Source: Actinotalea alkalitolerans
GTDB lineage: Bacteria > Actinomycetota > Actinomycetes > Actinomycetales > Cellulomonadaceae
DNA: 64,000 bases
Assembly: GCF_023369855.1 (NCBI RefSeq)
Contig: NZ_JAMBPP010000005.1
Span: 186,001-250,000 of the forward strand
Reading direction: 5' to 3'
The translations under genes and the position numbers were made by a program. Within the stretch, counting starts at the first letter, position 1. The number at the start of each line of letters is the position of its first letter. Under the pieces are notes generated by a model. That model was given only the letters and a program-made list of their open reading frames with translations. It was not told the DNA's origin and did not search any database. This document shows, piece by piece, positions 27,190 to 35,438 of this stretch.

Positions 27190-27969
27190 TCAGAGCGCCA
27201 GCGTCCGGGCGAGCCAGTCCAGGGCCCACTGGGCCACGTTCTCGGTGTCCTGCATCAGGGCGTGGTCCGCGCCGCGGACGATCTCCAGGCGCGACCCCTC
27301 GGGGAGCAGCGGCAGGCCGACGCGCGACCGGGTCAGCAGCTCGTTCTCCTCGCCGTCGACCAGGGCGCCCCCGTGGACGAGGAGCACCGGGCAGGTGACC
27401 GCCCCCAGCAGCGCCGCCTGCCCGACGTCGGAGAAGTCCGCGAGGGTCTGGGTGCTGATGACGTTGTGCTCACGGGCGGTCGGCCCGTCGTCGAGCACCC
27501 GGGTGCGGCCGGTGCGCAGCAGCTCGGTCCAGTGATCGGGGCCCAGCACCTCGCGCCAGGGGTGGTTGATCGGTCCGGTGATCGCCCCGGTGAGGACCAT
27601 CGCCACGACGTGCGCGGAGTGGGTGCGCAGGCAGACCAGCGAGCCGAGGCTGTGCCCGTGCAGCACCACCAGCCCGAAGCCCGCCTGCACCACGTGACCG
27701 ATGGCCGCGTGCAGGTCCTCGACCTCGTGGGCGACCGTCACCACGTCGTCGTCGGAGGAGCCGCAGCCCGAGAAGTCGAAGGTCAACGTCGCGTGGCCGG
27801 CCTCGCGGTAGGCGGCCGCGAGGCGGTCGTTGCGACCGCGCGAGGACCGCTCGCCCAGGAACCCGTGGGCGAACACCACGGCGAGCCCCGAGGGCGGCTC
27901 GAGGGTCGGGGGCGTGAAGGTGCCCGACAGGTGCACGCCACGGGGCGTCGCGATCACGACCTCAGGCAT
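27190..27969 (-). CDS. alpha/beta hydrolase
   Basis: A 259-residue cytosolic hydrolase. LAVVFAHGFLGER is the oxyanion-hole strand, LHGHSLGSLVCLR carries the nucleophile Ser, and VRGADHALM carries the catalytic His; the acid is probably the Asp in VHGGALVDGEENELL. The cap region is short. It resembles serine aminopeptidase/lysophospholipase-type S33 family members; the substrate is unknown. Its 5' side faces the 366-base intergenic region with a dispersed palindrome. Confidence 0.85.
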   Translation of the reverse strand: MPEVVIATPRGVHLSGTFTPPTLEPPSGLAVVFAHGFLGERSSRGRNDRLAAAYREAGHATLTFDFSGCGSSDDDVVTVAHEVEDLHAAIGHVVQAGFGLVVLHGHSLGSLVCLRTHSAHVVAMVLTGAITGPINHPWREVLGPDHWTELLRTGRTRVLDDGPTAREHNVISTQTLADFSDVGQAALLGAVTCPVLLVHGGALVDGEENELLTRSRVGLPLLPEGSRLEIVRGADHALMQDTENVAQWALDWLARTLAL

Positions 27970-28067
27970 GACCCCACGCTAGGGCGCTGCGATGTCGCGC
28001 GCATGAACGCCACGTTCCAACCGCAGCGCCGGGGTGCTACCCACCCACCCCACCTCGCTCACGCGAA

Positions 28068-28127
28068 GTCGCACCTTCGCACCGAGGACGCACTGGCGAA
28101 CGTGCGTCCTGCGTGCAGATGTGCGAC
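28068..28127. repeat. 60-nt dispersed palindromic element, copy A
   Basis: 26-base imperfect arms (21 of 26 pair) flank the 8-base loop TGGCGAAC. The right arm reads GTGCGTCCTGCGTGCAGATG then TGCGAC. A second copy with the same length, arm and loop size is at 52431-52490. It lies in the 366-base divergent gap between the hydrolase and universal stress genes. Apart from a small AGGAC-N4-GTCCT palindrome at 28211-28224, nothing else is recognised in this gap. Confidence 0.75.
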
Positions 28128-28335
28128 CTCGACGGAGCCGCGTGAACCGGGGGCGGAGGTGCACCGGACTCGTGAGGGCGATGCTGCCTCCGTGGTGGGC
28201 TGTGGGGCGAAGGACGAAGGTCCTGTACGCGTCGCTGCTCGCAGGTGAACGGTGAGAGGACAGCAGGACCGCCGTCGGCACGACCCTCCCGTCCCGCCTG
28301 GCCGTGCCCAGGGCGAACCCGGGAGGAGAACGGCC

Positions 28336-29184
28336 ATGACCGCACCCGTCGTCGTCGGGGTCGAAGGCACCCCGTCGAGCCATGACGCCCTCGTCTGGGC
28401 CGCGCTCGCAGCGCGCGCCCGGCACTGCCCCCTGGAGATCGTCAACGCGGTCGGGGTCCCCTACGCGGACTACGACGTGTCGTTCGACGAGGCCGTCGAG
28501 CAGCACGCGAGGAGCCTGCTGCGCACCGAGGCCGAGCGGGCCCTCGAGGCCGCACCGGGTCTCGAGGTCCGGACCGAGGTGGACCGTGAGACCCCCGCCC
28601 GCGCCCTGACCGCCAGGTCGGAGACTGCCGCCCTGGTCGTGGTCGGCTCCCACCGGATGAGCCTGGCCGAGCGGGTGCTCTCCGGCTCGCGCTCGTACCA
28701 GGTGGCCGCCGGTTCACGGTGCCCGGTCGCTGTCGTGCCGGCCCTGCCAGGACCCGGGACGAGTGGCGTCGTCGTGGGTGTGGACGGGTCGCCGGACGGC
28801 GTGGCGGCCGTGGCGCTCGCCGCCGCCGAGGCCGACCGGACCGGGACCGACCTGCACGTCGTGCGCGCCTGGCAGGAACCCGCGGTCTACGTCTCGGCCG
28901 AGTACCTCGTCGGGGGCTTCGACGAGCAGCTCGCCGAGAACGAGCGGATGCTGATCGGCGAGAGCGTCGCCGGCCTGGCCGAGAAGTACCCCGACCTGGT
29001 GGTCCACCAGCACCTGGTCCGGGAGCAGCCGGCCACGGCACTGCTCGCCGCGGCCGCCGACGCCCGGCTCCTGGTGGTCGGCTCGCGCGGGCGGCACGGG
29101 GTGGTGCGGATGCTCCTGGGGTCGGTGAGCCACACGGTCGTGATCCACGCGCCGTGCCCGGTGCTGGTCGTTCGCACGAGCTGA
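28336..29184 (+). CDS. universal stress protein, two Usp domains
   Basis: A 282-residue protein with tandem Usp domains at about 5-140 and 147-282. Each ends in an ATP-binding motif: VVVGSHRMSLAERVLSGS in the first and VVGSRGRHGVVRMLLGSVSH in the second, both fitting GxxG-9x-G(S/T). Such tandem proteins bind ATP and often respond to hypoxia, growth arrest or redox stress in actinobacteria. ATG 28336 follows GGGAGGAGAA. Confidence 0.95.
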   Translation: MTAPVVVGVEGTPSSHDALVWAALAARARHCPLEIVNAVGVPYADYDVSFDEAVEQHARSLLRTEAERALEAAPGLEVRTEVDRETPARALTARSETAALVVVGSHRMSLAERVLSGSRSYQVAAGSRCPVAVVPALPGPGTSGVVVGVDGSPDGVAAVALAAAEADRTGTDLHVVRAWQEPAVYVSAEYLVGGFDEQLAENERMLIGESVAGLAEKYPDLVVHQHLVREQPATALLAAAADARLLVVGSRGRHGVVRMLLGSVSHTVVIHAPCPVLVVRTS

Positions 29185-29260
29185 GATCACGCGGATGGTC
29201 GGCGGGCCCGGCGCCCGCCGACCGTCTCGCGCAGTGGCGATGTCGGCGGACGGTGTGAGG

Positions 29261-29776
29261 ATGTCTCCTGTGAATGATCAGGACGGCGTCCTCGACGGCG
29301 AGGCGCGGGCCGTCGCGGCCCTCGACGCGAGCGGGCTGCGCTACCGGCTCGTCCGGCACGGACCGGTCCGGACCCTCCAGGAGGCGGCCGCGGCCCGCAA
29401 GCTGACCCCGTCGCAGGTGGTCAAGACCCTGGTGGTCCGCCGCGGGGAGGACGACTACCTGTTCGTCCTGGTCCCCGGCGGGCGCACCATCTCCTGGCCC
29501 AAGCTCCGTGAGGTGCTCGGCGTCTCGCGGCTCTCGATGCCCGACGCCGCGGTCGCCCTGGCCGTGACCGGCTACGAGCGGGGCACCATCACCCCTTTCG
29601 GAGCCGCCCACGCCTGGCCGGTCGTCGCCGACGCCCGCGTGGCCGGCCGAGCGATGTCGATCGGGGCGGGGGCGCACGGGACGTCCGCAACGGTGGACGG
29701 CAGCCGCATGGTGCTGGCCCTGGGCGCGACCGTCGCGGACGTCACCGACGAGGAGCCGTCCGAACCGACCGCCTGA
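29261..29776 (+). CDS. YbaK/ProX-type aminoacyl-tRNA deacylase
   Basis: A 171-residue editing enzyme that hydrolyses mischarged aminoacyl-tRNA such as Cys-tRNA(Pro). The fold is marked by YRLVRHGPVRTLQEAAAARK, LTPSQVVKTLVVRRGEDDY with the key lysine, and the end motif GYERGTITPFGAA (the GxxxG-P segment). SIGAGAHGTSATVDGSRMV closes the domain. ATG 29261 is used, but GTG 29270 has the better spaced GAGG ribosome site. Confidence 0.88.
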   Translation: MSPVNDQDGVLDGEARAVAALDASGLRYRLVRHGPVRTLQEAAAARKLTPSQVVKTLVVRRGEDDYLFVLVPGGRTISWPKLREVLGVSRLSMPDAAVALAVTGYERGTITPFGAAHAWPVVADARVAGRAMSIGAGAHGTSATVDGSRMVLALGATVADVTDEEPSEPTA

Positions 29777-29868
29777 CGCCACCGGCGGATCCCGCCACCG
29801 TGGAACACCACGAGGCGCTCGGACGTCCTACCCAGGGGGCGTTCGGCCCACCGACGATGAGAGGTGCT

Positions 29869-30309
29869 GTGACGCACGACGACGATCTGCCTGACGACGG
29901 CAACCGGGGTGCCGACGGCATCTCGGTGGCCGACGAGGGCGACGGCACCCTGGTGACCCTCTGGGGCGAGGTCGACGCCTCGCTGCGCGAGCAGGCCAGC
30001 GCCTCGATGATCGAGGTGGCCCGCCGCGGCGGGCCGGTCGTCATCGACGCCTCGCGGGTGCGTTTCATCGACTCGACCGGGATCGCCTTCGTGATCCAGC
30101 TGCACCGCCTGGGCGACGAGGGTGCGCAGCTGTGCACCCTGCGCAACCCGCCCCACCACGTGCTCGACCTGCTCGAGATGGTCGGGCTCCAGGGTCACCT
30201 CCGCATCGAGCGGACCGACGAGGCCCTGGCGGCGTCCAGCGGCCCGGCGACCGGCCGCTCCGCGTCCGGCGACGCAGCCCTGGCCGACCTGGCACCGACA
30301 GTGGCCTAG
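29869..30309 (+). CDS. STAS-domain anti-anti-sigma factor-like protein
   Basis: A 146-residue protein with an acidic N-terminal 25 residues and one STAS domain: TLVTLWGEVDASLREQASAS, then VVIDASRVRFIDSTGIAFVI. The Ser in IDSTG is the usual phosphorylated residue. Such proteins bind and neutralise RsbW-like kinases/anti-sigma factors. A candidate kinase domain is at 1527, but not in this operon. GTG 29869 follows AGAGG; ATG 29857 is an alternative. The C-terminal tail (SGPATGRSASGDAALADL) is outside the domain. Confidence 0.85.
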   Translation: MTHDDDLPDDGNRGADGISVADEGDGTLVTLWGEVDASLREQASASMIEVARRGGPVVIDASRVRFIDSTGIAFVIQLHRLGDEGAQLCTLRNPPHHVLDLLEMVGLQGHLRIERTDEALAASSGPATGRSASGDAALADLAPTVA

Positions 30310-30318
30310 CGAGGCGGC

Positions 30319-31743
30319 GTGGGGGGACGTCGGGAGGTCGTGCACCGTGCGGTCGGCCACGTGGCCGTCGCAGGGCTGGTGCTCGCCGCAGGGGCGCTCG
30401 TGGCCTGCACGCCCGCCCCGCAGGACGCACCTGCCTCGACCGAGGAGCCGTCCCCGCCCGGCGAGGACTCCTCGCCGCAGCCCGTCGACATGCCCGGCCA
30501 CGCCGCCGGGCGGCAGGCCGCATGGGTGATCGAGCAGCTCGAGGCCGACAGCGGCAGCCCGGTCCCCGAGGCCGCCGAGCGTTTCGCGGACCTCTTCCTC
30601 GAGGAGATCCCGGCGGACCAGCTCCCTGCGGTGCTCGACCAGGTGCGGGCCCTAGGCCCCTGGGTGCCCACAGCCGTCACCGGGGACGCGAGCAGCCTCG
30701 AGGTGCTCCTCGAAGGACCCGCGAGCAGCCTCCTCATGCAGCTCGCGGTGGACGAGGACGAGCGCATCATCGGTCTCTTCTTCGGCGAGCCTCCCCCACC
30801 ACGCGACCCGGCGACCTCCTGGGAGGGTCTCCTCGACGAGGTCGACGACCTGCCCGGCGAGACCTCGCTGCTCGTCGCGACCGTCGCGCACGACGGCACC
30901 TGCGTCGCACTCGACGGCCTTCCCGCGGGCAGCGCGGCCGGTGAGCAGCTGCCCGTCGGCTCGATCATCAAGCTCTACGTCCTGGGCGCCGTGGTCGATG
31001 CGGTGGGCCGTGGTGACCTGGCCTGGGACGAGCGGCTGACGCTCACCGACGACCTGCGCTCGCTGCCCTCGGGAGAGCTCCAGGACGCACCGACCGGCAC
31101 CACGGTCACGGTCGAGGAGGCTGCCCGGGCGATGATCGCCATCAGCGACAACACCGCCACGGACCTCCTGGTGGACGCCGTCGGCCGCGAGCAGGTCGAG
31201 CAGGCGCTGACCGACCTGGGGCACGCCGACCCCGGTGCGAACATCCCGCTCGCCACCACGCGTGAGCTCTTCCAGCTGGGCTGGGGAGGTGGAGCGGCAC
31301 TGCGCGAGGAGTGGCGCGACGCCGGCACCGACGCGCGCCGTGCCCTGCTGGACGGCCTCCCGGGCGGTGAGATCGACATCGACCTCGCCGAGATCGGCCA
31401 GGTCGCGGCCTGGACCCACGACGTGGACTGGTTCGCGACCGCCGACGACCTCTGCGCGGCGCACGTGGGCCTCGCCGAGCGGGCCGAGACCTCCCACGGC
31501 GCCGTCCTGCGCGAGATCCTCGCGGCCAACCCGGGCCTGGGTGAGGAGGCTCAGGAGTGGGCCTACGTGGCCTTCAAGGGCGGCAGCTCGGTGGGCACGA
31601 TGGCCGGCGCCTGGTACGCCGAGCCCGACGGCGGTGCGGCGACCGTCGTGGTGCTGCAGACCGCGGCCGTGGACCCCCGGCAGGCCCTGCCGGGGGTCAC
31701 GATGGTCGGGATCGCCGAGGACGCCCTGCGGCTGTCCCGCTGA
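30319..31743 (+). CDS. lipoprotein serine hydrolase, ORF12/LpqF-like
   Basis: A 474-residue protein with a lipoprotein signal peptide ending GALVAC (Cys30). Residues about 60-180 resemble the ORF_12 N-terminal domain, a steroid-isomerase-like fold (FADLFLEEIPADQLPAVLDQ). Residues about 190-474 have a class A beta-lactamase fold: VGSIIK (S215, K218), SDN (S276) and KGG (K420) in place of KTG. The clavulanic-acid ORF12 protein and mycobacterial LpqF share this layout. It sits outside the membrane and may act on cell-wall or ester substrates; true beta-lactam resistance is not implied. GTG start; the gene begins 9 bases after the STAS gene. Confidence 0.8.
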   Translation: MGGRREVVHRAVGHVAVAGLVLAAGALVACTPAPQDAPASTEEPSPPGEDSSPQPVDMPGHAAGRQAAWVIEQLEADSGSPVPEAAERFADLFLEEIPADQLPAVLDQVRALGPWVPTAVTGDASSLEVLLEGPASSLLMQLAVDEDERIIGLFFGEPPPPRDPATSWEGLLDEVDDLPGETSLLVATVAHDGTCVALDGLPAGSAAGEQLPVGSIIKLYVLGAVVDAVGRGDLAWDERLTLTDDLRSLPSGELQDAPTGTTVTVEEAARAMIAISDNTATDLLVDAVGREQVEQALTDLGHADPGANIPLATTRELFQLGWGGGAALREEWRDAGTDARRALLDGLPGGEIDIDLAEIGQVAAWTHDVDWFATADDLCAAHVGLAERAETSHGAVLREILAANPGLGEEAQEWAYVAFKGGSSVGTMAGAWYAEPDGGAATVVVLQTAAVDPRQALPGVTMVGIAEDALRLSR

Positions 31744-31759
31744 GTCCGGACCGGTGCGC

Positions 31760-33955
31760 TCAGCCCAGCGTCTCGGGCAGCGTCGGCGTTCCGGCACCCA
31801 GGACGTGCTCGGCGAGGAAGCCGTTGACCACCTGGTACCAGACCTTCGCGTGCTGCGGGGTCAGGATCCAGTGGTTCTCGTCAGGGAAGTACAGGAAGCG
31901 GTGCGGCGTGCGGCCCTCGTCGTCGGCGGCCAGCTGCGAGGCGGCGAGCAGCTCGTACCAGAGCCGCAGGCCCTCGCCGATCGGCACCCGGTAGTCCTTG
32001 TCGCCGTGGACCACGAGCATCGGGGTGCGGATCTCGCCCACGTTGCGGTGCGGGGAGTAGCGCTCGGCCATCTCGGCGGTCATCTCGCGCGCCCAGTAGA
32101 AGGAGGCGTCGGTCGTGGGGCCGAACTGGTCCAGGGCCCACAGGCTCGCGTGCGTGACGACGGCCTGGAAGCGGTCGGTCTGACCCGCTACCCAGTTCGC
32201 CATGTAGCCACCGAACGAGCCACCCATCGCTGCCGTGCGGGTCTCGTCGATGTCCTCGCGTGCCACGGTCGCGTCGGTGATCGCCATCAGGTCGGTGTAG
32301 GGCTCGGCGCCCCAGCGACCCCAGCCGCGCTGCACGAAGTCCTGGCCGTAGCCGGTCGACAGGGCCGGGTCGGGCAGCAGGACGGCGTACCCCTGGGCGA
32401 CCATCAGCCACGGGTTCCAGCGCCACGACCAGGTGTTCCACGAGCCCAGCGGGCCACCGTGGATCCACAGCAGCAGGGGAGCGGGGTCCTCGGGGCCCGA
32501 GCCGTCGGGCAGGGCGAGCCAGCCGCGGACCTCGGTCGCCTCGTCGCCCTCGCCCACCGTGGTGCGCACCTCGGTGAGCATGCCGGGCAGCGTGGGCGGC
32601 GGCGCCGGTGCGCGGAGCACCGTGACCGTCCCCCGCGGGCGGTTCTCGACGGCGGTGAGCTGGACCCGGACCGGGTGCGCCGGCGCGAGGTAGGAGCTGC
32701 GCAGGGCGTAGACGACGCTCGCGTCGGGTGCGACCTGGAGGTCGGAGTACGCCGAGTCGTCGTGGGTGAGCTGCTCGATGGTGTCGGTGGCCAGGTCGAT
32801 CGCGAAGACCGGTGCGCGACCGTCCTGGTCGGCGGTCACCAGCAGGCCCGAGCCGTCCGGGAGCCACTGGGCGCCGGTGGCCCAGCGGTCCCAGCCGGCG
32901 ACGAGCTGCCGCGGTGCGGCGGTACCGGTCTGGGTGCCCAGCGGCAGCAGGTGCAGGGTGCGGCGGGGCGCCTGGTCGGGGGTCGAGACGGACTCGCGGA
33001 CGTAGACCACCGCGGTGCCGTCGGGGGAGATCGCGGGCGAGCCGAGGTCGGCGTCGGGGTCGTCGACCAGCACGGTCCGCTGCTGGGTGTCGATGTCGAG
33101 CAGCACCAGGGCCGTGCGGTACGCGCCCTTGGCCTGCGGGAGCCGCCAGGTCGAGACCACGAAGGACCCGTCGGGGCTGAAGTCGTACTCGGCCTCACGC
33201 AGCGCGTGGCCGGGCTCGGGGGCCAGGTCACGGACCTTGAGGTGCTCGATGCTGAGCCCGGCGACCTCGACCGACCGGGCCAGGTCGTCGCGCGCCTCGA
33301 AGTGCCAGCCCAGCAGGTGCGGTGAGTCGGGGCCCAGGTCGTGGTCCCAGTACCGCACGGGGTAGCCGTCGTGCAGGATCGCGTTGACCTTGGTGTCCTT
33401 GCGCAGCTTGCGCAGGGTCTCGTCGTGCGCGCCGTCCTTGGCGCTGGGCAGCATGTCCGTCGCGAAGACCACGGCGGGGGAGGAGTGCGCCGTCCGGACG
33501 CCGCGGACCCCTCCGGGGCAGGTCGCGACGATGCGCGCCTCGCCGCCACCGGCCGGGAGCACCCACAGGGCCGGCTGGTCGGAGCCCTTGTCGGCGTCGT
33601 CGGCAGCGTCGGCGTTGGGCCGCGAGGAGGTGAAGAGGAGGTCGCCGTCGGGGGTGAACGCCGCGCCCGACTCACCCTGCGCGCTGCGCGTCAGCCGGCG
33701 CGCGGGCCGGGCCCGGGTCGGGTAGACCTCCCAGAGCGCGGTGTGCACCTTGGTGGCGTCGTGGTTCAGCGTCGCGACCTGGGTGACCAGCCGGGAGCCG
33801 TCGGGGGACAGCACCAGGCCCGACATCCGTGGCAGGGCGACATACTCGTCGAGGTCGTGGAAGGCCGTCAGCAACGGTGGGAACGCGCCGTCGCCCACCG
33901 AGTCGGTGGTCTGGACGAGACGGAGTCCGGGACCTGGCTCGTTCGTGGACGGCAT
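31760..33955 (-). CDS. S9 family prolyl oligopeptidase-type peptidase
   Basis: A 731-residue enzyme. Residues about 40-450 form a WD40-like beta-propeller (repeats such as FTPDGDLLFTSSR, FSPDGSFVVSTWR, ISPDGTAVVYVR). Residues about 480-731 form the alpha/beta hydrolase domain with LLLWIHGGPLGSW, the nucleophile in MGGSFGGYMANW (S580), the Asp in VHGDKDYRVP and the His in PDENHWI. It has no signal peptide and likely acts on peptides in the cytoplasm. ATG 33955 follows AGGAGGTCACG. Confidence 0.95.
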   Translation of the reverse strand: MPSTNEPGPGLRLVQTTDSVGDGAFPPLLTAFHDLDEYVALPRMSGLVLSPDGSRLVTQVATLNHDATKVHTALWEVYPTRARPARRLTRSAQGESGAAFTPDGDLLFTSSRPNADAADDADKGSDQPALWVLPAGGGEARIVATCPGGVRGVRTAHSSPAVVFATDMLPSAKDGAHDETLRKLRKDTKVNAILHDGYPVRYWDHDLGPDSPHLLGWHFEARDDLARSVEVAGLSIEHLKVRDLAPEPGHALREAEYDFSPDGSFVVSTWRLPQAKGAYRTALVLLDIDTQQRTVLVDDPDADLGSPAISPDGTAVVYVRESVSTPDQAPRRTLHLLPLGTQTGTAAPRQLVAGWDRWATGAQWLPDGSGLLVTADQDGRAPVFAIDLATDTIEQLTHDDSAYSDLQVAPDASVVYALRSSYLAPAHPVRVQLTAVENRPRGTVTVLRAPAPPPTLPGMLTEVRTTVGEGDEATEVRGWLALPDGSGPEDPAPLLLWIHGGPLGSWNTWSWRWNPWLMVAQGYAVLLPDPALSTGYGQDFVQRGWGRWGAEPYTDLMAITDATVAREDIDETRTAAMGGSFGGYMANWVAGQTDRFQAVVTHASLWALDQFGPTTDASFYWAREMTAEMAERYSPHRNVGEIRTPMLVVHGDKDYRVPIGEGLRLWYELLAASQLAADDEGRTPHRFLYFPDENHWILTPQHAKVWYQVVNGFLAEHVLGAGTPTLPETLG

Positions 33956-34169
33956 CGTGACCTCCTGGTCGTGCGTGCAGAGCTCTGGACCGGCGCAGCG
34001 CGGAGCGATGTGTCGGCGAATGGTGTATCGGCGCGCAGGACGGCGTCTTGATCTCCGGCGGCAGATCTCACCCGGGATCCTGCCACTGATCGGACCGGTT
34101 CCGGGCAGGACCCCGGCCTGTCCCGCGGGTCGCCGGGGGATGTCGGTGCGCTGGGCTACCGTCGCGGCC

Positions 34170-35438
34170 ATGCGGATCCTGCACACGAGCGACTGGCACC
34201 TGGGTCGCACGCTGCACGGGGTCGACCTGCTCACCCACCAGGCCGCGTACCTCGACCACCTGGTCGAGGTGGTGCGCGCGGAGGCCGTCGACGCGGTCGT
34301 GGTCGCCGGGGACGTGTACGACCGCGCCGTCCCGCCGGTCGAGGCCGTGACGATGCTCGGCGAGGCCCTGACCAGGATCTCCGAGCACGCCCCGGTGGTC
34401 GTCACCCCGGGCAACCACGACTCGGCGATCCGGCTCGGCTTCGGGGCCTCGCTGATGCGGGACGGCGTGCACCTGCGGGCCAGGGTCGCCGACGTCGGCC
34501 GCCCGGTCGAGCTCGTGGACCCCACCGACGGTGCGCCGGTGCTGGTCTACGCGCTGCCCTACCTGGACCCCGACGCGGTACGTCGCGAGCTCGCCGACGG
34601 CGACGGCGCGCAGGACCGCGCCGCCGACGACGACCGCGGGGCGCTGCTGCCGGGCTCGTCGGTGCCCCTGCTGCCGCGCTCCCACGAGGCGGTGATGTCC
34701 GCGGCGATGCGCCGGGTGCGCCGCGACCTCGGGTCGCGTCAGGCCGCGTCCGGCACGCGCCTGCGCAGCGTCGTCATGGCTCATGCGTTCGTCGTGGGCG
34801 GCCAGGCCTCGGACTCCGAGCGTGACATCCGGGTCGGTGGGGTGGACTCGGTGCGCGCCGGGGTCTTCGAGGGTGTCGACTACGTCGCCCTGGGACACCT
34901 GCACGGCCGGCAGCGGCTGACCTTCCCCGCGCGGCCCGATGCGCAGATCCTTGGTCGCCCGACGCCGGAGCTGCACTACTCGGGTTCGCCGCTGGCCTAC
35001 TCCTTCTCGGAGAAGAACCACCGCAAGGCCTCGCTGCTGGTCGCGCTCGGGCCGGACGGTGACGTGACGGTCGATGCCGTCGAGGCCCCTGTGCCGCGTC
35101 GGCTCGCCGAGGTCGAGGGCACCCTCGAGGACCTGCTGGGTCCCGCGGGTGAGCCGCACCTGGACCACTGGGTGCGGGTGGTCGTGACCGACCACGCCCG
35201 GCCGGCCGACCTCTACGCCCGGGTCAAGGACCGCTTCGCGCACGCCCTGACGGTCGAGCACCGGCCCGCCGACCGCGCCGAGCGACGGCACGCCGCGGTG
35301 GTGACCTCCGCGAGCGACCCCCGGCAGGTCGCCGCGGAATTCGTCGAGCACGTGACGGGTGCGGCGCCCACCCCCGAGGAGCTCGACGTGCTGCGTCGCG
35401 CCTACGAGCACGTGCTGGCCGGGGAGCGCAGCGCCTGA
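34170..35438 (+). CDS. sbcD: exonuclease SbcCD nuclease subunit
   Basis: A 422-residue Mre11-type phosphoesterase. The metal-binding motifs are RILHTSDWHLGRTL, VVVAGDVYDRA, VVTPGNHDSAIR, VVMAHAFV and VALGHLHGRQ. The C-terminal 120 residues are the capping/SbcC-binding part. A linker (residues about 140-175) is richer in Asp than usual. With SbcC it cleaves hairpin and protein-blocked DNA ends. ATG 34170 has TACCGT 7 bases upstream, a likely leaderless start. The stop overlaps the sbcC start (TGATG). Confidence 0.95.
   Translation: MRILHTSDWHLGRTLHGVDLLTHQAAYLDHLVEVVRAEAVDAVVVAGDVYDRAVPPVEAVTMLGEALTRISEHAPVVVTPGNHDSAIRLGFGASLMRDGVHLRARVADVGRPVELVDPTDGAPVLVYALPYLDPDAVRRELADGDGAQDRAADDDRGALLPGSSVPLLPRSHEAVMSAAMRRVRRDLGSRQAASGTRLRSVVMAHAFVVGGQASDSERDIRVGGVDSVRAGVFEGVDYVALGHLHGRQRLTFPARPDAQILGRPTPELHYSGSPLAYSFSEKNHRKASLLVALGPDGDVTVDAVEAPVPRRLAEVEGTLEDLLGPAGEPHLDHWVRVVVTDHARPADLYARVKDRFAHALTVEHRPADRAERRHAAVVTSASDPRQVAAEFVEHVTGAAPTPEELDVLRRAYEHVLAGERSA

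Noticed and set aside
28068-28127. Palindrome as a CRISPR repeat or tRNA-like structure
   Set aside because: No array of regularly spaced copies and no cloverleaf arms; a simple long hairpin fits better.
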